The notes under the pieces were generated by a model. It saw only the letters and a program-made list of their open reading frames with translations, did not search any database and was not told the DNA's origin. From Porphyromonadaceae bacterium (GTDB taxonomy: Bacteria > Bacteroidota > Bacteroidia > Bacteroidales > Dysgonomonadaceae), in the NCBI GenBank assembly GCA_022840285.1, contig JALHIE010000001.1, positions 78,869 to 142,868 on the forward strand: a DNA stretch of 64,000 nt. The letters run 5' to 3'. A program made the position numbers and the translations under genes. This document shows, piece by piece, positions 36,949-45,603 of the stretch (positions are counted from its first letter, which is position 1; each line of letters opens with the position of its first letter).

Positions 36949-38112
36949 ATGCCACGTCCCAAACAAAATCGGAAAATATCCAATCCTCCCCTGATGCAGG
37001 GATTCAAGCCGTTTGGTATCCCGCGAAAAATGTTGAAAGAGGTTACTTTGTTGTATGATGAATATGAGGCTATCCGTTTACTGGATTACGAAGGATTGCG
37101 TCAGGAACAGGCAGCGGAGCAGATGAACGTATCCCGGCCTACCTTGACGCGCATTTACGAACAGGCCCGCAAGACCATTGCTCAGGCGTTGGTGGAAGGG
37201 AACATGGTCAATATTGAGGGTGGCAACGTGCAGTTCGAATGGAAACGACGAGTTAATGCCCATAAATGCAGAAGAGAAATGAAAATTGCAGTGCTGTCTG
37301 ATAATCGGGCAGAGGGTGGATCGCTGGAGACGGAACACGGGCTTTCCCTTTATCTGGAAACTGCGCAATTCAACTGTTTGCTCGATGTGGGTGCTTCCGA
37401 CCGGTTTATGCGGAATGCCGAAAAGATGAACATTGATATTCGTGCAGTAGATTTTGTATTTATCTCTCACGGGCATGTGGATCATGTGGGCGGCTTGCCT
37501 GCTTTCCTCGAATTCAACCAAACTGCACCTGTTTATCTCTCAGGAAATCTGTTGAGGCAACTCTATTATTCCGAACGAAACGGATTTCACCGGATAAGTC
37601 TCGAAGCGGATCTTACACCTCATAAAGACCGTTTTGTCTATGTGGAGACGGAAAATCTATTTTTCCGTGAGGTCACCTTGTCTATGGCCTCTTCGAAGCA
37701 ATATTCCCGTCCCAAAGCAAATCAGGCCTTGTACAAGGATGCCGGAGAAGGAGTTGTTCCGGATGACTTCAATCACGAGCTGATCTTCAGTTTTGGCCAT
37801 GAAGATCTGTTCGTTTACACCGGTTGTGCACACCGGGGCATCCTGAATATCCTCGATTCCGTTTCGTTGTCCACCGGAAAAAAAGTGGGGACAGTGATGG
37901 GTGGTTTTCATTTGCCCGATAGTGAAGAAGGACGGGTGTATGAATCTCCGGATGAAATAGGTTCAATTGCCTCGGCGCTTAAAACGAATTATCCGGAGAC
38001 CAGCTTCATCACTGGGCATTGCACCGGGGAAAAGGTTTATGAGCGGCTACGTAATCAATTGGGAAATCAACTGAACCGGTTTTACACCGGATACACAACA
38101 ACAATTAAATAA
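36949..38112 (+). CDS. DUF134 DNA-binding domain fused to a metallo-beta-lactamase domain
   Basis: A 387-residue fusion. Residues 1-95 are a DUF134 domain (MPRPKQNRK start, LLYDEYEAIRLLDYEGL, then a helix-turn-helix AAEQMNVSRPTLTRIYE). From about residue 111 (MKIAVLSDN) a metallo-beta-lactamase fold begins, with the metal motif SHGHVDHVGG (about 174-183) and later HRGILN and ITGHCTGE segments, close to dihydropterin-dihydromethanopterin-type hydrolases. The ATG at 37279, at the domain join, has a purine-rich AGAAGAGA before it, so the hydrolase might also be made alone. An upstream ATG at 36904 would overlap DUF5320 and is less likely. Confidence 0.8.
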   Translation: MPRPKQNRKISNPPLMQGFKPFGIPRKMLKEVTLLYDEYEAIRLLDYEGLRQEQAAEQMNVSRPTLTRIYEQARKTIAQALVEGNMVNIEGGNVQFEWKRRVNAHKCRREMKIAVLSDNRAEGGSLETEHGLSLYLETAQFNCLLDVGASDRFMRNAEKMNIDIRAVDFVFISHGHVDHVGGLPAFLEFNQTAPVYLSGNLLRQLYYSERNGFHRISLEADLTPHKDRFVYVETENLFFREVTLSMASSKQYSRPKANQALYKDAGEGVVPDDFNHELIFSFGHEDLFVYTGCAHRGILNILDSVSLSTGKKVGTVMGGFHLPDSEEGRVYESPDEIGSIASALKTNYPETSFITGHCTGEKVYERLRNQLGNQLNRFYTGYTTTIK

Positions 38113-38122
38113 AAACGGAAGC

Positions 38123-38419
38123 ATGAAAATAGCAGTACCCACAAAAGAGAACAATCAAATCGATTCTCATTTCGGACATTGCGCATTCTACACTATTTAC
38201 ACTGTGTCTGAAAAGAACGAAATAACGGATAAGCAAATACTCCACTCACCAGCCGGCTGTGGTTGTAAGTCGAATATTGCTTTTGATCTGTCTGATATGG
38301 ATGTGAAAGTGATGCTTGCCGGTGGTATCGGAGAGGGAGCAATTAACAAGCTTTCATCCTGTAATATACAGGTTATACCAATTGTTCCTGCTGCCGTATC
38401 CTGTGGCGTAGCTAAATAG
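38123..38419 (+). CDS. NifX/NafY-like iron-molybdenum cofactor-binding protein
   Basis: A 98-residue protein of the dinitrogenase iron-molybdenum cofactor biosynthesis family (NifX/NifB C-terminal/NafY). Typical elements are the start MKIAVPTKENNQIDSHFGHC and LAGGIGEGAINKL. A CGCK pair and a C-terminal CGVAK add cysteines that could bind metal. There are no nif genes in the window, so a role in another metal-sulfur cluster or in regulation is likelier than nitrogen fixation. It lies 10 bases after the DUF134 fusion. Confidence 0.85.
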   Translation: MKIAVPTKENNQIDSHFGHCAFYTIYTVSEKNEITDKQILHSPAGCGCKSNIAFDLSDMDVKVMLAGGIGEGAINKLSSCNIQVIPIVPAAVSCGVAK

Positions 38420-38433
38420 CGTATGGAACTGAT

Positions 38434-38835
38434 TCATTTTTCAATTTCTTCCATGTCGTGCAAATGCAGGTTTAGCGACCGCATCGATATTTGTATTTCG
38501 CGGACGCAAATGGCCAATGAAATAATAAGCAGGATCAATGCAACGCCGAAAATGTAGCCGGCCGCATTGTACATTTTGATGTAAATGAAGAACATGCTTA
38601 CCACGCACAGCAAAAGGCTCATTATGCCGTACACCTGCATGCTCTGGATAAGGTTTAGCCTCTTCCGCAAATTAGCAATTTGCGGAAGAGCTACCGAGTT
38701 TTTATCTTCGATCACTTTCTCTTTCAGGTTCCTGACCAGTTGTGCATAGGACAAAAACCGGTTGGTGTAGGCAAGCATCAGTAAGGATATAGCCGAAAAC
38801 AAGAGCGACGGCGTAGTTAAACTTAATTGTTCCAT
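38434..38835 (-). CDS. DUF2721 membrane protein
   Basis: A 133-residue protein with three predicted membrane helices (about residues 6-25, 68-88, 92-112) and charged linkers. It matches the DUF2721 family of unknown function. It follows murF-alr by 21 bases on the same strand and converges with the NifX-like gene, 14 bases apart, with no terminator visible. Confidence 0.8.
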   Translation of the reverse strand: MEQLSLTTPSLLFSAISLLMLAYTNRFLSYAQLVRNLKEKVIEDKNSVALPQIANLRKRLNLIQSMQVYGIMSLLLCVVSMFFIYIKMYNAAGYIFGVALILLIISLAICVREIQISMRSLNLHLHDMEEIEK

Positions 38836-38856
38836 CTTGTTTATAATTGGATTGTT

Positions 38857-41237
38857 TTATTCTTTTACGTATACACGCTTTACGCGGGGAGAAATCGAAG
38901 TCAGGATTTCGTAAGGGATGGTGTCTATACTTTCTGCAACCTCCAATACCGGCAGGTTTTCCCCGAAGACGATCACCGAATCGCCTTCCTTCGCATCGAT
39001 GCCGGTAATGTCAACCATACAGAGGTCCATGCAGACATTTCCCACGATAGGGGCATATTTGCCGTTTATCCATACTTTCCCCTTTCTGTTCCCGGATTTT
39101 CTGTCCAGCCCGTCGGCATAACCAATGCGGATAGTGGCTATTTTTGCATCGCGGTTAAGGGCCTCTTTTCTTCCGTAACCTACTGTTTCGTGGTTTGGGA
39201 TTTCCTGAATCTGCAAGATGGTCGTTTTGAGGGTAGAGACGTTCTTCAACCCGTTTAACCCGCTTGCACTCACCCCGTACAGCCCTATTCCCAGCCGGAC
39301 CATATCCCACTGTGCATCGATAAATCGTTCAATGCCTGCTGAATTGAGGATGTGTTTCCAAACAGGATATCCCAACTTCTCCCCGATTTCCCGATGAGCG
39401 GCATCGATAATATCGATCTGTTCCTGCGTAAAGCTGTCAAACATCCAGCTTTCACTGGCAGCGAGGTGGGAGAAAACCGACTTCACCTGCAATCCTTTTT
39501 GTGATTTTAACCTTTCCAGGAGTTCCGGTATCTGAGCGGGGAGGAATCCCAGTCGGTGCATGCCGGTGTCAATCTTCACGTGAATGGGGTAGTTGGTTAT
39601 GCCGCGCCTTTCGGCTTCCCGGATAAATGCGTCCAATATCCTGAAATTATATACCTCGGGCTCCAGGTCTTTCGAAAACAGCTCTTCAAATCCGTTGACT
39701 TCCGGGTTCAACACAATTATCGGAGTGGAAATGCCTTCCTTTCTCAACTCAATTCCTTCCTCCGCAACGGCAACGGCAAAATATGCGCAACGGTGATATT
39801 GCAGCGTTTTGGCAATTTCTACGGCACCGGCTCCGTATCCGTTGGCTTTCACCATGCAGATAAGTTTCGTTTGCGGGGATATTCTCGATTTGTAAAAGTT
39901 GAAGTTATGGACGAGGGCATCCAGGTCAACCTCCAGAACAGTTTCGTGAATCCGTTGTTCCAGAAGCTCGTTGATTTGTTCGAAATGATATCTCCGGGCG
40001 CCTTTCAATAGAATCAGCTCGTTTTCGAATTCTTTCCACGTGTCGGAACGGATGAAATCTTCGGTAGAGCGGAAAAAATGCTTTTCCCGGACAGTGAATA
40101 CTTCGCTGTTCTCGCAAATATCGTGTCCGATCCCGATAAGCTTTTCAATTCCGCTTTGCTGCACCAGTTCAGCCACATGCTTGTATAGCGATTTCGGCAA
40201 CAATCCCGTTTGCAGGATATCGGAGATAATCAGCGTTTTCCGTAACGACTGTTCCACTTTCCGCTGTTGTTGGAAATCGAGGGCGATCTTGACGGAATTG
40301 ATGTCAGAATTGTAGGTGTCGTTGATGATGGTGCAGTTGTTTTTTCCCTGACGAACGTCCAGGCGCATGGCTACAGGCTCCAGTTTCATCATGCGTTCGG
40401 ATATTGTTCCGGGCTTGACGTTTAAGTAAAGCATAACGGCCAGGCAACTGATGGCATTTTCAACGGATGCATCATCGGTGAACGGTATGGAAACGGAGTA
40501 CTCGAAATTGAGAAACGAGTAATAAATGGTGGTTTTGTTCCCATTTTTCTCCGTTTTACGGATGTAGAGCGGAGCATCGGGATATTTTCGTGACCAGCAA
40601 AACGATTTTTGCGACAATACCGTCATGTCCGCCGATTGATTGAGTTTTCCTGATGCGCTTCCCCCAACTTTGTAAAGACACCGATCGTGGGGCGGATAAC
40701 CGGTTCCAGATACTTCATTTCGTCGGGTTGAGAGATTCCCGCTTCGAATATGGCTAAGGTGGCGTTTTCATTCAGCTCCCAGACAGATAACGGAACGCCG
40801 GTTTGGGAATTGTAGCTTCGCGGTGAGCGTGTAATGTTGTAATCCTCTTCCAGGAGCTGATAAAGCCACTCCTTGACAATGGTTTTTCCGTTGCTTCCGG
40901 TTATCCCGATCACGGGGATGTCGAATTGTTTCCGGTGATAGGCCGCTAGTTTCTGCAGGGCGTGGAGCGTGTTGGTAACTTTGAGGAAGTTGGCATCCGT
41001 AAAGGTTTTCCATTCCGGAAAAATCTTGGTCACCACAAAGTTCTTTACGCCCGAGCCGTATAAATCGGCGATGAATTTATGCGCATCGTTCTGTTTGGTT
41101 TCGATGGCGAAAAACAACGTTTCCTGCGGATGGCTCAGCTTTCGGCTGTCGGTAAGCAACAGCGATACCTCACCCTCTGTGATGTGTTGATTCTTTATGC
41201 CCAGTATGGAGGCTATTTTCAGGATTGAGTACTTCAT
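38857..41237 (-). pseudogene. murF-alr fusion (D-Ala-D-Ala ligase/alanine racemase), frame broken
   Basis: A Bacteroidetes-type fusion of MurF (UDP-MurNAc-tripeptide-D-Ala-D-Ala ligase) and alanine racemase. The first frame starts at 41237 (MKYSILK), has the ATP loop GITGSNGKT and runs to GEAHQEN, then stops at 40623-40625. The second frame resumes (NQSADMTVLSQK, then SFCWSRKYP) and runs through the MurF C-terminus and the racemase, with PLP lysine in MVKANGYGAG and the catalytic tyrosine in VGYGRKE. About 30-35 residues usually found after GEAHQEN are missing. This is an essential enzyme, so an assembly error is more likely than gene loss. Its start overlaps the GSCFA gene by four bases. Confidence 0.85.
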
Positions 41238-42223
41238 TGGTTTATTTTTTCTATTAACTCTTCCGTTTCCCGGAGACAATCTATTTGGGGGTGATTGTGC
41301 CGGAAAAGCATCAATCGTTGTAATGTTTGCTTTAAAAATTGACGGTAATTTTCGGTCTGTTCGTTCAAGGGAACGTGTTTTAGTGAGCGGCTGAGTTGAC
41401 TCCATTCCGAATTGGCATTTTGTGTCTTCTCCCGAAAAAAAGTTTCACTGAACCGCTCCCAGATGTAATCGGTGGCAATGGAGGACGGGTGCATCATATC
41501 CCCGGCAAAGAAACGATAATCGCGCAGTTCGTCCAGTAAAATCTCGTAGGCCGGAAAGTAGAAGAGTGCGGTTGCATGCAATTCCTGTAATTTGTCTATT
41601 GCCAGGTGGAGGATGGATTTGCTGATCTGATTTTCGTGTGCGCCGTCTTTCCAATGCCGGATAGGTGAAACGGTGAAGATAAATTTTACAGCCGGATTAA
41701 GTGCGGAAATAGCATCGATGATGCCGTTCCATTCTTTTACTATCGTTTCGACCGTTAATCTTTTCCTTGAAAAGGTGTCGGACGGAAATTTATGGCAATT
41801 GGCAACCACTTCTCCGGTCGATTTCAGCATATAAGCGTAAGCCGTTCCGAAAGTGACGAGGAAAACATCCGTCCCGGAAATACATGCCGCTGATTCGTCA
41901 AACGACCGGGAAATGTTCTCCAGACTCTTGTTCTTGTCCGGATGGGAAAACCGGCCGTGGTGCAGAAAACTTTGGTAAACACCGTTGTGAAAAACAAGGT
42001 CGGCCTCGTTGAAGTTTCTGCCCGACAGTAACCGTTTTACGACTTCTGCAATAGAGGAGGGATTGTACACGATCCCGAAAGGATTTACATTTACCCGAAA
42101 CTTATATTCCAACAGCTTGGCGCCCATGTTTTCTGAAAAACAAGAGCCAAGCAGCATTATCCTCGTGGAATGATCGATCCGGAAAGTTGATTCCGGAATG
42201 ATTACCGGTGTCCTGAAGTCCAT
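41234..42223 (-). CDS. GSCFA-domain protein
   Basis: A 329-residue protein with the family motif LGSCFSEN near residue 25. It is a member of the GSCFA family, which resembles SGNH esterases and often sits beside murF-alr in Bacteroidetes; the function is not established. Later conserved segments include FHNGVYQSFLHHGRF, VTFGTAYAY, FTVSPIRHWKDG and GDMMHPS. Its stop overlaps the murF start by four bases. Confidence 0.87.
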   Translation of the reverse strand: MDFRTPVIIPESTFRIDHSTRIMLLGSCFSENMGAKLLEYKFRVNVNPFGIVYNPSSIAEVVKRLLSGRNFNEADLVFHNGVYQSFLHHGRFSHPDKNKSLENISRSFDESAACISGTDVFLVTFGTAYAYMLKSTGEVVANCHKFPSDTFSRKRLTVETIVKEWNGIIDAISALNPAVKFIFTVSPIRHWKDGAHENQISKSILHLAIDKLQELHATALFYFPAYEILLDELRDYRFFAGDMMHPSSIATDYIWERFSETFFREKTQNANSEWSQLSRSLKHVPLNEQTENYRQFLKQTLQRLMLFRHNHPQIDCLRETEELIEKINQ

Positions 42224-42331
42224 CGCTAACTAAATTCTTGTACAAAAATAGCGATTAACCTTTCAACTTTGAAATCTGAATGATTATTATTTGTGAATAA
42301 AGTTCAAAGTCTTTCTTCCCCGGGTATATAA

Positions 42332-42412
42332 AAAAGGAAAGGTTGTCTCACGACAACCAATCTTCATTGTTAACCTTAAATCTAATACCATGAAAAACAC
42401 GGTGCAAATATA
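42332..42412 (-). ncRNA. Small RNA or attenuator leader upstream of the GSCFA gene
   Basis: On the minus strand TATATTTG (complement of 42405-42412) is a -7 box. The predicted transcript of about 65 bases ends in a 7-base-pair GGTTGTC hairpin (42341-42358) followed by TTTCCTTTTTT, a good intrinsic terminator. In between is a short open frame beginning ATGGTATTAGATTTAAGG. I recognise this hairpin-plus-sequence from other Bacteroidales intergenic regions, but the family name is not certain. It may act alone or control read-through into the GSCFA-murF operon 110 bases downstream. Confidence 0.55.
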
Positions 42413-42520
42413 AAGGTTTTTTCTACACTAAAAAAATATTTCCGCGGAAAAAGTGCTCTATTTTGCATCAATTAACCGAAAAGTACTGTTTCGGGTGGAT
42501 TATAAGTGTTTTTTCACACT

Positions 42521-43720
42521 TTATTCCACAGACAAGACCAATCCTTTCAGGTATTCACCCTCGGGGTGATAAATGTTGATGGGGTGATCGGCGGGTTGGG
42601 TAAGTTGATGGAGGATGCTGACTTTTCTTCCCGAGATGGCGGCTGCGCTGAATACAGCCAGACGGAACTGTTCTTTGCTTATGGCCTGGGAGCAGGAGAA
42701 AGTGAACAGGATTCCCTCCTGTTTGATTTTTTCCAACGCTGTCAGGTTGAGCCGTTTGTATCCTTGCAGGGCATTGCTTATGGCGCCGCGGTGTTTGGCA
42801 AAAGCCGGCGGATCAAGAACAATCAGGTCGTAGGCACCCGCAACAGATGCTTTCAAGAACTTAAACGCATCTTCCGAAAAAGAGGTGTGCCGGGGCTCTT
42901 CCCCGAAGTTGAGCCGGATATTTTCGTCGGTCAGCGATACGGCTTTGGCGGAACTGTCGACGGAATGAACCGACCGGGCTCCGCCGCGCAGCGCGTAAAC
43001 AGAGAATCCTCCGGTATAGCAAAACATGTTCAGCACGTCTTTACCGGCAGCATACTTTTCGAGCAACCGGCGGTTTTCACGTTGATCGATAAAGAAACCG
43101 GTCTTCTGCCCGCGCAACCAATCAATATTGAATTTTAATCCGTTTTCCAGGGCGACGGGGTCTGCGTTTTGCCCGCCCAGCAGGTAACCGTTGCCGGTTT
43201 CAATGCCTGTCTTAAGCGGAAGTGTCCCTTCTGACTTGTAAAAAATGTTTTCGAGGTTAGCTTTTCCCAGTACGTGCTGCAACGCGTCAACGATTTTTTC
43301 TTTGTCGGCATCCATTCCCACAGAATGTGCCTGGACAACCGCCGTTTTTCCGTACATGTCGATAATGAGCCCCGGCAAGTGGTCTCCTTCGCCGTGAACC
43401 AGCCGGAAAGTATTGTTGCCGGCCTGCAACAATCCAATCTTCATGCGCATCCGGTATGCGGAAGAAATACGGCGGGCGTAGAAATCCGCATTTATGGTCT
43501 CGTCCGTAAAGGATAAAATGCGGACGGAAATGCTTCCGACCTGGTAGTGCCCTACACCCAGGAATTCCCCGTTGGCGGAAAAAACCCGTACCGTGTCTCC
43601 TTCCTGAATGCCTTGCCCTGTTTTGGCAATGGCGCCGGAAAAAATCCAGGGATGAAACCGCTTGAGTGATTCTTCTTTCCCGGGGCGCAGGATGATCTGA
43701 TTTGTCTTATTCGCTTCCAT
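42521..43720 (-). CDS. RlmI-type class I rRNA methyltransferase
   Basis: A 399-residue SAM-dependent methyltransferase with an N-terminal PUA domain (IILRPGKEESLKRFHPWIFSGAI split at about residues 9-31), a middle EEHAD-like domain and a Rossmann SAM-binding domain with NMFCYTGGFSVYAL (about 226-239) and LDPPAFAKH (about 297-305). The family makes 5-methylcytosine in 23S rRNA. It overlaps the exonuclease gene by 14 bases. Confidence 0.9.
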   Translation of the reverse strand: MEANKTNQIILRPGKEESLKRFHPWIFSGAIAKTGQGIQEGDTVRVFSANGEFLGVGHYQVGSISVRILSFTDETINADFYARRISSAYRMRMKIGLLQAGNNTFRLVHGEGDHLPGLIIDMYGKTAVVQAHSVGMDADKEKIVDALQHVLGKANLENIFYKSEGTLPLKTGIETGNGYLLGGQNADPVALENGLKFNIDWLRGQKTGFFIDQRENRRLLEKYAAGKDVLNMFCYTGGFSVYALRGGARSVHSVDSSAKAVSLTDENIRLNFGEEPRHTSFSEDAFKFLKASVAGAYDLIVLDPPAFAKHRGAISNALQGYKRLNLTALEKIKQEGILFTFSCSQAISKEQFRLAVFSAAAISGRKVSILHQLTQPADHPINIYHPEGEYLKGLVLSVE

Positions 43721-44285
43721 TGCTGATCAGGTGGTTGTAAATACGCAGGCAGGCCCATGCATCCATAGCCGCGTAGTTTTTTTGGGCTTCACTCAGGGAA
43801 GTGGCTTCCCAATTGGAAAGGCGTTGATTTTTAGATATTTTTTTACCAAATAGGATGGCATAAATCCGCTGTAAGCCGTTGTCGTCAATGCCGTATTCAT
43901 CAACAAAAGACTGCAGGTCGATGAAGTTTTGCGGTTTTTTGTCGGAGCGTTTTCGGATGGCGGCAAAATCGTCGCGAAGCGAAAGCCCTATTTTCTTGAT
44001 GTCCGGATTACAGATGATTTCGTCCAGTTCATCGGGATATCCGATTTTGTTCAACCGGAAGAGATAACATTTCTCCGTGGTGGAAAGCTGCATCAGCGCC
44101 ACTTTGTGGGCCTGTCCCCGTTTGAATGCCGGCTTGGTTTCCGTGTCAAAACCCAACCGGGAATGTTTCATCAGGTCAGCCACCGCTTTCTCTACTTCAC
44201 TTTCGTGATCCACAACTATTGTTTTTCCAGCATAAACCTCTGGTGGAAGTTCTGCCACTGCTTCTTTTGAAATGGTTAATCCCAC
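43707..44285 (-). CDS. 3'-5' exonuclease (RNase D-like DEDD domain)
   Basis: A 192-residue DEDD-family exonuclease domain protein. LGFDTETKP holds the first acidic pair, KIGLSLRDDF the second and the YAAMDAWACLRIYN segment the last aspartate. The GTG at 44285 is the likely start: it overlaps the DUF5063 stop, gives the family-like MGLTISKEAV start, and the frame extending to 44414 is only antisense-free coding overlap. It acts on RNA or DNA ends; the target is unknown. Confidence 0.85.
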   Translation of the reverse strand: MGLTISKEAVAELPPEVYAGKTIVVDHESEVEKAVADLMKHSRLGFDTETKPAFKRGQAHKVALMQLSTTEKCYLFRLNKIGYPDELDEIICNPDIKKIGLSLRDDFAAIRKRSDKKPQNFIDLQSFVDEYGIDDNGLQRIYAILFGKKISKNQRLSNWEATSLSEAQKNYAAMDAWACLRIYNHLISNGSE

Positions 44286-44851
44286 AAATCCTCCTCGTTT
44301 AAATCGGTTTCCAGTAGATTGTCTTTCCCCTCGCTGTGGTAAAGTACGGAATGCAACGGCCTCAATACATTGATCAGTTTTTGTCCCCAGTATGACTGAA
44401 AATTTTGCTGGCAAACGAAAAGCGCATCGTTCATCTGATCGGTCAGACCGTACTGGTAAACCGAAACAAAATTTCTTACATCCTGATAGATGTCCGCAAT
44501 ATTCTCCGAAACAAATGCTGATACCGGACGTTCGCTGTATTTCATGTCCTCAACAAAAACATCCAGATAAACATCCTCCTCGCCCATGATCGATGAAACA
44601 GTGGCCGATACTCGGGCATAATCCTCCTCTTTGACGAATGTCTCCGGGGATTCATCGTTTATTTCCACTGTTTTCGGCAGAAGCGATGCTTTAATGTACA
44701 TCAACGGCAAAAGTTTGAGTATCTTATCGATCCACCTTTCGCGCGAAACGGCTTCTCCGTTTTCCAGAAAAGCGCAAAATTCCACGGCGACCGTCACGAA
44801 ATCGATTACGGTGGGCGAGTAAACTATATTGTCGGATTTCTTATTCAACAT
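44276..44851 (-). CDS. DUF5063 protein
   Basis: A 191-residue cytoplasmic protein with the family's YSPTVIDFVTVAVEFCAFLE start and acidic helical body; no function is known. Of several ATGs (44884, 44863, 44851), 44851 is chosen, as a -7 box on the minus strand at 44872-44879 leaves too little room for the others to have a leader. Confidence 0.75.
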   Translation of the reverse strand: MLNKKSDNIVYSPTVIDFVTVAVEFCAFLENGEAVSRERWIDKILKLLPLMYIKASLLPKTVEINDESPETFVKEEDYARVSATVSSIMGEEDVYLDVFVEDMKYSERPVSAFVSENIADIYQDVRNFVSVYQYGLTDQMNDALFVCQQNFQSYWGQKLINVLRPLHSVLYHSEGKDNLLETDLNEEDLWD

Positions 44852-45603
44852 TTTATTTACCATATGCAATGCAAAAGTACTCATTTATTTTCAGACAACG
44901 ATCTGCTCAATGCTCATTTCCATGTTCATTTGAAAAGTTGACTGGAAAAAGTGCAACGGTCCGGTATTGATGAAGGATGTAAGGGGATTTTAACGCTTTC
45001 TGTGTTCGAACACACAGTTTTTTTGGTTTAAGTTATCTTATAATCAGGGAGGTAGGGGTAGAATGCGTAGCCCAAACGGTTGGAGTTCCCATTGAAATAG
45101 CAGCCAGGATTCAACAGTTCAAACCCGATATCCGCGGCGGATCATTTTTTATTCTTTTTTTTGCTTGATAAAACTTCAACTATTCTTAATATTATATTTT
45201 TTTAAGTTTTTTTTAAAAAATATCCTTGATAACCATGAAAGTTCTTTATACTTTTGTGCTCGTACACAATTTGCCAATTCTTTCCCAATGGGTGAAAAAT
45301 AGGAGATGCAATTTGTGTTTTTTATTCTTGATTCTTTTGGAGAAAGGCAATTCATAAAATTATTTATTTATTTTCCGGCTTTTGAGGGATAAAAAATCCA
45401 AGCAATGTTTGTTTATTTGCTCAAAATGTCATGTAATAGCAAGTTATTTCCAAAAAACGTTATTGTACTTCCTGAACTCTTGCTAAAACCGGATTGGATA
45501 AATAAAAAAAAGTATAAAGTAGGGATCGTGTGGTAACACCATTCAAAACAACAACTCAATAAATTAAATTTATTTTATTAATCTAAACAAATGAAAAAAT
45601 GAG
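44852..45603. promoter_or_regulatory. Divergent intergenic region before the PUL, with promoters
   Basis: This 752-base AT-rich region has no supported gene. The complement of 44872-44879 is TACTTTTG (a -7 box for DUF5063). On the plus strand CTTG at 45225-45228, 20 bases, then TACTTTTG at 45249-45256 forms a good promoter for the PUL, giving an unusually long leader of about 340 bases. A plus-strand frame near 45050-45165 reads VECVAQTVGVPIEIAARI but has no start or family I recognise. No tRNA or riboswitch was recognised. Confidence 0.5.

Noticed and set aside
38123..38419. Evidence for nitrogen fixation
   Set aside because: A lone NifX-like protein is widespread in non-fixing anaerobes and no nif structural genes are in the window.
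45050..45165. Possible gene fragment reading VECVAQTVGVPIEIAARI
   Set aside because: No start codon, no ribosome site and no family I can name; probably a chance open frame.
44852..45603. tRNA gene in the largest gap
   Set aside because: No cloverleaf pairing or GTTCRA-type T-arm set with correct spacing was found by eye.
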